NCBI RefSeq assembly: GCF_001005305.1
Contig: NZ_LBMH01000011.1
Span: forward strand, 51,809 to 115,808
Length of the DNA: 64,000 bases
Source: Kordia zhangzhouensis
GTDB taxonomy: Bacteria > Bacteroidota > Bacteroidia > Flavobacteriales > Flavobacteriaceae
Reading direction: 5' to 3'
The notes beneath the pieces are model-generated. The model was not told the DNA's origin and did no database searches. It saw only the letters and a list, made by a program, of their open reading frames with translations. How positions within the stretch are numbered: the stretch's first letter is position 1; every line of letters begins with the position of its first letter. The position numbers were made by a program, and so were the translations under genes. Below are positions 17,366-24,742 of the stretch, one piece after another.

Positions 17366-18385
17366 ATGCAGAAAAAAATCCTCTTATCCTTTTTCTTGTT
17401 GATTGCTATGGTAGCTTCTGCTCAAATAGGTGGAAGATATACATATCAATTCTTAAATTTGGTTTCGTCACCAAGACAAGCAGCACTTGGAGGAAAGGTT
17501 ATTACTAATTATGACAAGGATGTAAATCAAGCCTTGTTTAATCCTGCAAGTATCAACTATAACATGGACAATCAGTTATCATTGAATTATGTTAACTATT
17601 TAGGAGATGTCAATTATGGTTCTGCGGCATATGCCTACACTTGGGATCGAAGAGTACAAACCTTTCATGCAGGTGTTACTTATGTGAGTTACGGACAATT
17701 TGATGGTTATGATGAACAAGGAAATGAAACAGGAAGTTTTTCAGGTAATGAAGTCGCATTATCGTTAGGGTATGCGTATAATATTCCTTGGACAGATATT
17801 CATGTTGGAGCCAATGCGAAATTCATAAGTTCTACACTAGAACAATACAACTCTTTTGGAGGAGCACTTGATCTTGGAATCATGTATATTAATGAAAAAC
17901 TTGAATTCAATGTGGCATTAGTTGCTAGAAATTTAGGAATTCAGTTTTCTACTTATGCAGGTATGCAAGAACAATTGCCTTTTGAACTCATATTGGGTTT
18001 ATCTCAAAAATTGGAACATGTGCCAATTCGCTGGCATCTAACTTTTGAAAACTTGCAACAATGGAATATTGCGTTTGCCAATCCAAATAGAGCAGAGCAA
18101 TCCATAGATGGTAGTGAAACACAGGAAAAAGTAACATTTCTAAAAAATTTAATTCGACACACTGTTGTCGGAATGGAATTATTTCCAGACAAAGGATTTA
18201 ATATACGTTTGGGATATAATTTTAGAAGAGGAGAAGAGCTGAAGATTGTAGATCAACGTAACTTTTCAGGAATTACTGCAGGTTTTGGACTTAAAATCAA
18301 AAAGCTCAAATTTGATTATACATATGCGCGTTATGCAATTGCAGCAAATACAAGTCTATTTGGTGTAACAATCAATCTGCAATAA
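17366..18385 (+). CDS. porQ: Type IX secretion system protein PorQ
   Basis: Outer-membrane beta-barrel protein (339 aa) of the PorV/PorQ (FadL-like) group, part of the Bacteroidota type IX secretion machinery that exports CTD-tagged proteins and attaches some to the surface. It has a signal peptide ending SAQ, then the characteristic GGRYTYQFLNLVSSPRQAALGG opening (quoted here in part) and NPASINYNMDNQLSLNYVNY. Alternating beta strands run to a C-terminal GVTINLQ. It is followed by cmk 40 bp downstream, an adjacency common in flavobacteria. Other type IX genes are not in the window. Confidence 0.9.
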   Translation: MQKKILLSFFLLIAMVASAQIGGRYTYQFLNLVSSPRQAALGGKVITNYDKDVNQALFNPASINYNMDNQLSLNYVNYLGDVNYGSAAYAYTWDRRVQTFHAGVTYVSYGQFDGYDEQGNETGSFSGNEVALSLGYAYNIPWTDIHVGANAKFISSTLEQYNSFGGALDLGIMYINEKLEFNVALVARNLGIQFSTYAGMQEQLPFELILGLSQKLEHVPIRWHLTFENLQQWNIAFANPNRAEQSIDGSETQEKVTFLKNLIRHTVVGMELFPDKGFNIRLGYNFRRGEELKIVDQRNFSGITAGFGLKIKKLKFDYTYARYAIAANTSLFGVTINLQ

Positions 18386-18425
18386 ATATATTTGCAAAAC
18401 CAAACTTCAATAGGGGCTAAAAAAG

Positions 18426-19115
18426 ATGAAAAAAATTACCATAGCCATTGATGGCTTTTCTTCTACTGGAAAAAGTACCATTGCTAAACAATTGGCACGA
18501 GAACTAGAATATATTTATGTAGATACAGGAGCAATGTATCGAGCGGTGACACTTTACGCAATGCGTAAAAACTACATCAATACAGATAACTTTTTTGTGA
18601 ACCAACTAGTAGAAGATCTTGACAAAATTGAACTTACATTTGTATATAATGAAAAAGAAGGATACGCTGAAATGTATCTCAATGGAGAAAATGTTGAAAA
18701 AGAAATCAGAACGATGGAGGTTTCCGATTTTGTGAGTAAAGTGGCAGCTGTTCCCGAAGTACGTTACCAATTGGTAAAACAACAACAAAAAATGGGCAAA
18801 GGTAAAGGTGTTGTAATGGATGGAAGAGATATTGGAACGGTTGTTTTTCCCAAAGCAGAACTCAAGCTATTTATGACAGCTTCTCCTGAAAAAAGAGCGA
18901 TACGTCGTTATAAAGAATTGCTAGACAAAGGAGAAAAAGTAAAGTATGAAGAAGTATTGCGGAATATTCAAAATAGAGATTATATCGATTCTCATAGAGA
19001 AGATTCTCCATTAAAAAAGGCGGAAGGAGCCATTCCAATAGATAACAGTGATATGGGGCTAAAAGAACAATTTGAACGTATTCTAAGTTTAGCCAAACGA
19101 ATTATAAATGCATAA
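18426..19115 (+). CDS. cmk: Cytidylate kinase
   Basis: Cytoplasmic (d)CMP kinase (229 aa) that makes (d)CDP from (d)CMP and ATP. The P-loop is GFSSTGKST (residues about 10-18), the CMP-binding segment is DTGAMYRAVTLYA, and DGRDIGTVVFPKAELKLFMTAS is the core signature. It probably shares a transcript with porQ, 40 bp upstream, and ends at a bidirectional terminator. The cmk-rpsA neighbourhood found across many bacteria is kept here, but a minus-strand LysM gene lies between the two. Confidence 0.97.
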   Translation: MKKITIAIDGFSSTGKSTIAKQLARELEYIYVDTGAMYRAVTLYAMRKNYINTDNFFVNQLVEDLDKIELTFVYNEKEGYAEMYLNGENVEKEIRTMEVSDFVSKVAAVPEVRYQLVKQQQKMGKGKGVVMDGRDIGTVVFPKAELKLFMTASPEKRAIRRYKELLDKGEKVKYEEVLRNIQNRDYIDSHREDSPLKKAEGAIPIDNSDMGLKEQFERILSLAKRIINA

Positions 19116-19117
19116 AA

Positions 19118-19141
19118 AAAGCTTCCTTTTAGGAAGCTTTT
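19118..19141. terminator. Bidirectional terminator between cmk and LysM gene
   Basis: A perfect 10-bp stem (19118-19127 with 19131-19140) has A-runs on one side and T-runs on the other, so it can stop both convergent transcripts. Confidence 0.85.
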
Positions 19142-19157
19142 GTGTGTGATGTATTTC

Positions 19158-19544
19158 TTAATTAGACAAATGAGGAATAATCAACTCTTGTCCTGGATGA
19201 ATTACATCTGGATTTTTTAAAATGTGAGTATTCGCATTAAAAATAGCATTATATTCCATAGGATTTCCATAATAATGCTTAGCAATTTTACTCAAAGATT
19301 CTCCACTAGCCACAGTATGACGGTGAAAAACAGTATCATCAGCAACTTTAATATCAGCTTCGATATCTTGAGGTAATTCACCTCCAACTTTTTTAATCTC
19401 GTCCCAAAGTAGGTTTTTTTCGTATTGTGTGTTAGCGATACCTTTTACTTTCAATACTCCATTTTCTTCTTGTACATCTCCTTCTTGGATTGCTAACTTT
19501 TCTCCTAAGTCTAAAACGCTCTGATATTTAGATTTTACGCTCAT
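19158..19544 (-). CDS. LysM domain protein (Kbp/YgaU-like)
   Basis: A 128-aa protein without a signal peptide. The first 75 residues resemble a BON-like domain (EGDVQEENGVLKVKGIANTQYEKNLLWDEI), and the C-terminal half is a LysM domain (HTVASGESLSKIAKHYYGNPMEYNAIFNAN...VIHPGQELIIP). This BON-LysM arrangement is that of the E. coli potassium-binding protein Kbp (YgaU), which is cytoplasmic; the assignment is by architecture only. It is single, minus-strand, and lies between cmk and rpsA, an odd place as those two are usually adjacent. Confidence 0.8.
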   Translation of the reverse strand: MSVKSKYQSVLDLGEKLAIQEGDVQEENGVLKVKGIANTQYEKNLLWDEIKKVGGELPQDIEADIKVADDTVFHRHTVASGESLSKIAKHYYGNPMEYNAIFNANTHILKNPDVIHPGQELIIPHLSN

Positions 19545-19690
19545 TCTTTTATTATTTTAATGATTAATACCCTAAAGATAAATCAAAAAAATAGAAACTA
19601 TGTTATAAAACTGTTACAATCTAATTTTTCGATGAACACCCAAAATCAACGACTAAATTGATTAAAAACAATACATTTGAACACTATTAG

Positions 19691-19721
19691 TTTGTAAATC
19701 AAAATAATAATAGTAATTTTG
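19691..19721 (+). promoter_or_regulatory. Promoter for rpsA (TTTG-N19-TAATTTTG)
   Basis: TTTG at 19691-19694, a 19-bp spacer, and TAATTTTG at 19714-19721 match the Bacteroidota housekeeping consensus in full. It predicts a start near 19727 and a 5' leader of about 115 nt on rpsA. Confidence 0.8.
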
Positions 19722-19786
19722 CACTCCTTTTTAGCATGATAGAGAATCAGAAAGGGAAATATTAGAATGTATAAAATATAACAATC

Positions 19787-19825
19787 TACTGCTTTTACAT
19801 GCGAAGAATCTCTAAATGAGCAGTA
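19787..19825 (+). promoter_or_regulatory. Stem-loop in rpsA leader
   Basis: TACTGCT (19787-19793) pairs perfectly with AGCAGTA (19819-19825), 20 nt before the rpsA start codon. Ribosomal protein S1 often represses its own mRNA, so this hairpin is a candidate control element. Only the pairing itself is seen. Confidence 0.35.
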
Positions 19826-19844
19826 TACAAATTAATATCAGCAA

Positions 19845-21623
19845 ATGGCTGAAGAAAACAAAAACACAGACGTTCAGGACGTTAAAAATCCAGAAGAATT
19901 CTTAGCAAACTTTAACTGGCACAATTACGAAGAAGGAATTGACCAAGTAGAAGATGAAAAATTGGAAGAATTCGAAAAATTAGTAGCAGAAAATTTCGTT
20001 GATACAGATGATGATGCTGTAGTAGATGGAACTGTAGTAAGAATGACTGACAGAGAAGCAATTATTGATATCAATGCTAAATCTGAAGGTGTAATTTCTT
20101 TAAACGAATTTCGTTACAATCCAGACTTAAAAGTAGGAGACAAAGTAGAAGTATTAATTGACGTTCGTGAAGACAGAACAGGTCAGTTAGTATTATCTCA
20201 CAGAAAAGCGAGAACTATTAAAGCATGGGATAGAGTAAATGCTGCTCATGATAATGGTGAAATCGTGAATGGTTTTGTAAAATGCAGAACTAAAGGAGGT
20301 ATGATTGTAGACGTATTCGGAATCGAAGCGTTCTTACCAGGATCTCAAATTGATGTAAAACCAATTAGAGATTACGATCAATACGTAAATAAAACAATGG
20401 AATTCAAAGTGGTTAAAATTAACCATGAATTCAAGAATGTGGTAGTTTCTCATAAAGCACTTATCGAAGCAGATATCGAAGAGCAGAAGAAAGAAATTAT
20501 CGGTCAATTAGAAAAAGGTCAAGTATTAGAAGGAGTTGTGAAAAATATCACTTCTTACGGTGTATTTATTGATCTTGGAGGTGTTGATGGATTAATCCAC
20601 ATTACAGATCTTTCTTGGTCGCGCATCAACCATCCAAATGAAGTTGTTGAATTAGACCAGAAATTAAACGTTGTAATCCTTGATTTTGATGATAACAAAT
20701 CGAGAATTCAATTAGGATTAAAACAATTAAGCGCTCATCCTTGGGAAGCTTTAGATTCTGAGTTAAAAATCGGAGATAAAGTAAAAGGTAAAGTAGTAGT
20801 AATTGCTGATTACGGTGCATTTATCGAAGTTGCAGAAGGAGTTGAAGGATTGATTCACGTTTCAGAAATGTCTTGGTCAACACACTTACGTTCTGCTCAA
20901 GATTTCGTAAATGTTGGTGATGAAGTTGAAGCGGTAATCTTAACATTAGATAGAGAAGATCGTAAAATGTCATTAGGTATTAAGCAAATGACACCAGATC
21001 CATGGACTGATATTACTAATAAATACCCTGTAGGTTCTAAGCACACAGGAACTGTGCGTAACTTTACTAACTTTGGTGTATTCGTAGAATTAGAAGAAGG
21101 TATTGACGGATTAATTTATATCTCTGACTTATCTTGGACTAAGAAAGTGAAGCATCCATCTGAGTTTGTTGCTGTTGGTGACAAATTAGATGTAGTTGTA
21201 CTAGAATTAGATGTAGAAGGACGTAAATTAAGTTTAGGTCACAAACAAACTACAGAAAATCCTTGGGATAAGTACGAAGATGAGTATGGTGTAGGAACTA
21301 CGCATACTGCTGAAATTACAGATACGAACGACAAAGGAGCAACAATTACATTAAATGATGATGTAGTAGCCTTTATTCCTTCTCGTCACTTAGAAAAAGA
21401 AGACGGTAAGAAATTGAAAAAAGGAGATTCTGCAGAATTCAAAGTAATTGAATTCAACAAAGAATTCAAAAGAGTTGTCGCTTCTCATACTGCTATTTTT
21501 AGAGAAGAAGAGCAGAAAAATGTACAAGCAGCTGCTAAGAAACAACAAGTTGCAGAAAAAACTACACTTGGTGACTTAGACGCTTTACAAGAGTTAAAAG
21601 ACAAAATGGAAGGAAATAATTAA
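19845..21623 (+). CDS. rpsA: 30S ribosomal protein S1
   Basis: Ribosomal protein bS1 (592 aa), the mRNA-binding protein of the small subunit. Six S1 motifs can be followed: near residues 55-120 (VDGTVVRMTDREAIIDI), 140-205 (NGFVKCRTKGGMIVDV), 225-295 (EGVVKNITSYGVFIDLGG), 310-380 (KGKVVVIADYGAFIEV), 395-468 (TGTVRNFTNFGVFVEL) and 480-550 (AEITDTNDKGATITL). Domains 3-5 are the best conserved. The acidic N-terminus and Lys/Gln-rich tail are usual. There is no Shine-Dalgarno sequence before the ATG, only AT-rich leader, as is common in this phylum. A terminator follows. Confidence 0.97.
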   Translation: MAEENKNTDVQDVKNPEEFLANFNWHNYEEGIDQVEDEKLEEFEKLVAENFVDTDDDAVVDGTVVRMTDREAIIDINAKSEGVISLNEFRYNPDLKVGDKVEVLIDVREDRTGQLVLSHRKARTIKAWDRVNAAHDNGEIVNGFVKCRTKGGMIVDVFGIEAFLPGSQIDVKPIRDYDQYVNKTMEFKVVKINHEFKNVVVSHKALIEADIEEQKKEIIGQLEKGQVLEGVVKNITSYGVFIDLGGVDGLIHITDLSWSRINHPNEVVELDQKLNVVILDFDDNKSRIQLGLKQLSAHPWEALDSELKIGDKVKGKVVVIADYGAFIEVAEGVEGLIHVSEMSWSTHLRSAQDFVNVGDEVEAVILTLDREDRKMSLGIKQMTPDPWTDITNKYPVGSKHTGTVRNFTNFGVFVELEEGIDGLIYISDLSWTKKVKHPSEFVAVGDKLDVVVLELDVEGRKLSLGHKQTTENPWDKYEDEYGVGTTHTAEITDTNDKGATITLNDDVVAFIPSRHLEKEDGKKLKKGDSAEFKVIEFNKEFKRVVASHTAIFREEEQKNVQAAAKKQQVAEKTTLGDLDALQELKDKMEGNN

Positions 21624-21652
21624 TCATTCCTAACATTCAAATCTTATATGCG

Positions 21653-21684
21653 AAAGCCGTTTCATTTATGAAACGGCTTTTTTG
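21653..21684 (+). terminator. Intrinsic terminator after rpsA
   Basis: A perfect 12-bp stem (21653-21664 with 21669-21680) has loop TTTA and a T-run. Confidence 0.9.
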
Positions 21685-21804
21685 TTTTTAAACATTTTAT
21701 GGGTATCTGTAACTTAAAGTGCATTACGTTCAATTAAAAAAAGTGCATATGCATAAATTGGCAAAATGTGTGTAGCGTGAAAGGAAAAAATCCCAAAAAA
21801 ATCT

Positions 21805-21812
21805 GTACTTTT
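21805..21812 (+). promoter_or_regulatory. Promoter -7 element (TACTTTTG) for pyrRB
   Basis: The element matches TAnnTTTG 31 bp before the pyrR start at 21843; the -33 region is poor. It leaves a leader of only about 25 nt, with no room for a classic PyrR attenuator. Confidence 0.5.
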
Positions 21813-21842
21813 GTGTTCCAAATAGCATTTGGTACTAGCACT

Positions 21843-22394
21843 ATGAGTCAAAAAATCTTATTGAACTCAACTGAGATAGGAATTATTCTTCATCGATTGG
21901 CATGTCAGCTTATCGAAAATCATCTTGATTTTTCAAATACAGTCCTTATTGGTATCCAACCAAGAGGAATTTATCTTGCGGAACGTCTTACACAGATTTT
22001 ACAAAATGATTATCAAGTTAAAGATATAGAATTGGGCTATCTTGATATTACTTTTTACCGAGATGATTTCCGTCGCAACGAAAAAATTTTGGAGGCAAAT
22101 AAAACAAAAATCAATTTTGTAGTAGAAAACAAAAAAGTAGTCTTTATAGATGATGTTTTATATACAGGTAGAAGTATTCGTGCTGCTCTAACAGCTATTC
22201 AATCATTTGGACGTCCTGAAGAAATTGAACTCTTAGTGTTAATCGATAGACGTTTTAGTAGACATTTGCCGATTCAGCCTAATTATCGTGGCCGACAAGT
22301 AGATGCCATCAATAAAGAAAAAGTAAAAGTGAATTGGTCTGAAAATGATGGTGAAGACATGGTATATCTTATTAATCAAGAAAAAGACAAGTAG
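21843..22394 (+). CDS. pyrR: PyrR-type phosphoribosyltransferase
   Basis: A 183-aa PyrR family protein: uracil phosphoribosyltransferase and, in Firmicutes, an RNA-binding attenuator of pyr operons. The PRPP-binding loop is VVFIDDVLYTGRSIRAAL; GIQPRGIYLAERL and FYRDDFRR are further family segments. The ATG at 21843 was chosen because MSQKILLNS matches the family; a longer frame from 21768 would include the promoter. It precedes pyrB by 2 bp. The short leader shows no attenuator hairpin, so here it may act mainly as an enzyme or by another mode. Confidence 0.93.
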   Translation: MSQKILLNSTEIGIILHRLACQLIENHLDFSNTVLIGIQPRGIYLAERLTQILQNDYQVKDIELGYLDITFYRDDFRRNEKILEANKTKINFVVENKKVVFIDDVLYTGRSIRAALTAIQSFGRPEEIELLVLIDRRFSRHLPIQPNYRGRQVDAINKEKVKVNWSENDGEDMVYLINQEKDK

Positions 22395-22396
22395 AA

Positions 22397-23326
22397 ATGA
22401 GTGAATTGAGTGTAAACCACTTGCTAGGAATTAAATATCTTACAGAAGAAGATATACAACTCATTTTTGAAACGGCTGATCATTTTAAAGAAGTGATCAA
22501 TCGTCCTATAAAAAAAGTGCCTTCTTTGCGTGATATTACAATTGCAAACTTATTTTTTGAAAATAGTACGCGGACTAAGCTATCATTTGAATTGGCAGAA
22601 AAACGACTTTCTGCAGATGTCATTAACTTTTCCGCATCACAATCGTCCGTAAAAAAAGGAGAAACACTTATTGATACAGTCAATAATATCCTATCTATGA
22701 AAGTAGATATGGTAGTAATGAGACATCCAAATCCTGGTGCAGGTGTATTTTTATCTAAAAATGTAAATGCTAGTATTATTAATGCAGGAGATGGCGCACA
22801 TGAACATCCTACACAAGCTTTGTTAGATTCGTATTCTATTCGTGAAAAGTTAGGGGATGTAGCGGGAAAAAACATTGTAATTGTTGGTGATATACTACAC
22901 AGTAGAGTTGCATTGTCAAATATTTTTGCATTAAAACTTCAAGGAGCCAATGTGAAAGTGTGCGGGCCAAAAACATTATTACCAACGTACATAGAGAGTT
23001 TGGGCATTGGTGTAGAAACTAACCTTAGAAAAGCGCTAGAATGGTGCGATGTTGCCAATATGCTTCGAGTGCAAAACGAGCGAATGGATATAAGTTATTT
23101 TCCATCTACTCGTGAATATGCACAACAATATGGAGTAACCAAAGCATTGTTGGATTCGCTAGATAAAGAGATTGTGATTATGCACCCAGGACCAATCAAT
23201 CGAGGTGTCGAAATTACAAGTGATGTGGCCGATTCTAAGCAGTCTATCATTCTTAACCAAGTAGAAAACGGAGTTGCTGTACGAATGGCAGTTATCTATT
23301 TGCTGGCTTCTAAAATTAAACAATAA
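22397..23326 (+). CDS. pyrB: Aspartate carbamoyltransferase catalytic subunit
   Basis: PyrB (309 aa) makes carbamoyl-aspartate from carbamoyl phosphate and aspartate, the committed step of pyrimidine synthesis. The carbamoyl-phosphate site is FENSTRTKLSFE; HPTQALLDSYSI, VVGDILHSRVALSN and MHPGPINRGVEI are all diagnostic. Length is usual for the catalytic chain. No pyrI regulatory chain follows. It forms a two-gene unit with pyrR. Confidence 0.98.
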   Translation: MSELSVNHLLGIKYLTEEDIQLIFETADHFKEVINRPIKKVPSLRDITIANLFFENSTRTKLSFELAEKRLSADVINFSASQSSVKKGETLIDTVNNILSMKVDMVVMRHPNPGAGVFLSKNVNASIINAGDGAHEHPTQALLDSYSIREKLGDVAGKNIVIVGDILHSRVALSNIFALKLQGANVKVCGPKTLLPTYIESLGIGVETNLRKALEWCDVANMLRVQNERMDISYFPSTREYAQQYGVTKALLDSLDKEIVIMHPGPINRGVEITSDVADSKQSIILNQVENGVAVRMAVIYLLASKIKQ

Positions 23327-23464
23327 AGACTTTTTTCGATTCTTTTGAGTGTATCTTACAAAAAATCAAATTGTATTTTTTTGTAAAAATATGCGTTAAT
23401 TTTTGTAAATTGGAAATACGTCTTTCAATAAGATGTTGCCTAAAAACCCTCTAAATTTTTAATT

Positions 23465-23797
23465 ATGATTTTAGACAAGCAAGAAAATGTTCTTGTCATT
23501 ACACAAGAATCTGCAAATACAGTTGAACTTGTAAAAAAGATTGAAGCACGTTATGATGAAATAAAACACTACAATATCATTGTAAATCTTTTTTCTCTTG
23601 GAGATTTGACACGAGAAGATTTAGTCGAATTTTTACAACTGTCAAAAAAGCACCGACAAGAGAAACACTCTTTTGTTATTGTGACTAATAAAATCAGTAC
23701 CGACGAATTGCCAGAAGCAATCATGACTGTCCCAACATTACAAGAAGCGTATGATATTATAGAAATGGAAGAGATAGAGCGCGATTTGGGATTTTAA
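23465..23797 (+). CDS. Small STAS-like protein
   Basis: A 110-aa cytoplasmic protein with alternating strands and helices (NVLVITQESANTVELVKKI, YNIIVNLFSLGDLTREDLVEFLQLSKKH, HSFVIVTNKIS), reminiscent of a STAS/anti-sigma-antagonist fold though no phosphorylatable Ser motif stands out. It lies 25 bp before rnz, and this pairing is, to my recollection, common in flavobacteria, so the two are probably co-transcribed. Function is unknown, and it is not itself a ribonuclease Z. Confidence 0.7.
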   Translation: MILDKQENVLVITQESANTVELVKKIEARYDEIKHYNIIVNLFSLGDLTREDLVEFLQLSKKHRQEKHSFVIVTNKISTDELPEAIMTVPTLQEAYDIIEMEEIERDLGF

Positions 23798-23821
23798 TTT
23801 TTGAATGATTATTAACAACGA

Positions 23822-24730
23822 ATGAAATTAACCATACTTGGCTGTTATGCAGCTACACCTACAAAAAACACTAACCCAACAGCACAAGTTTTAGAAATAC
23901 GCAATCATATTTTTTTAATTGATTGTGGAGAAGGAACACAAGTTCAATTGCGTAGAAGTAAGGTTAAATTTGCTCGAGTTAAGCACATATTTATCTCTCA
24001 TTTACATGGAGATCACTTTTATGGGTTAATTGGTTTAATCTCAACATTTATGTTGTTGGGAAGAACTACAGATTTGCATATTTATGGTCCTAAAGGTCTC
24101 AAAGAATTAACACTGCTGCAATTAAAACTTACAAAGTCATGGACAAGTTACTTGTTAATTTTTCACGAATTAGAAAGTGACCAAGCAGAAGTACTTTTTG
24201 AAGATGATAAAGTAATTGTAACGACGATTCCGCTACAACATCGAGTATATGCTAATGGTTTTTTATTTCAAGAAAAACCAAAAGAACGAAAATTAAATAT
24301 CAATGCTGTTTTAAACTATGAAATCGATAGATGTTACTATCAAAACATTAAAAATGGCAGAGATATTACCCTGGATTCAGGAGAAGTAATTCCTAACGAA
24401 AAACTAACTTTTGATCCGCCAAAACCTAAAAGCTACGCTTTTTGTAGTGATACCGAGTATTTCCCTCAAATAATAAATCAAATAAAAAATGTAGATGTGT
24501 TATATCACGAATCGACATTTTTAGATAAACACGATCAGTTGGCAGCAAAAACAAAACATACCACTGCAAAACAAGCAGCAGTTATAGCAAAGGAAGCAAA
24601 TGTTGGTCAACTAATCTTAGGACATTTTTCTACACGTTACGATGGTCTTCATCTTTTTGAAGAAGAAGCTAAAACTGTTTTTAAAGACGTTATCCTAGCC
24701 GACGATGGAAAAGTGTTTGAATTTGATTAA
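23822..24730 (+). CDS. rnz: Ribonuclease Z
   Basis: RNase Z (302 aa), the metallo-beta-lactamase-fold endonuclease that trims 3' ends of tRNA precursors. The metal-binding motif is HLHGDH (H60-H65), with DCGEGTQVQL upstream, the SDTEYFP segment, YHESTFLDKH and a late GHFSTRYDG giving the remaining ligands. Length fits the short bacterial form. None of the three tRNAs at the right end encodes a CCA tail, which is consistent with a need for RNase Z processing followed by CCA addition. Confidence 0.97.
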   Translation: MKLTILGCYAATPTKNTNPTAQVLEIRNHIFLIDCGEGTQVQLRRSKVKFARVKHIFISHLHGDHFYGLIGLISTFMLLGRTTDLHIYGPKGLKELTLLQLKLTKSWTSYLLIFHELESDQAEVLFEDDKVIVTTIPLQHRVYANGFLFQEKPKERKLNINAVLNYEIDRCYYQNIKNGRDITLDSGEVIPNEKLTFDPPKPKSYAFCSDTEYFPQIINQIKNVDVLYHESTFLDKHDQLAAKTKHTTAKQAAVIAKEANVGQLILGHFSTRYDGLHLFEEEAKTVFKDVILADDGKVFEFD

Positions 24731-24742
24731 TATTTATGGGAA

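Noticed and set aside
17199..17402. A 67-codon plus-strand frame between lon and porQ
   Set aside because: It starts at the tail of the lon terminator and runs into porQ in another frame; composition is not protein-like.
21768..21842. Longer PyrR with 25 more residues
   Set aside because: The extra stretch covers the TACTTTTG promoter element and does not fit the PyrR N-terminus.
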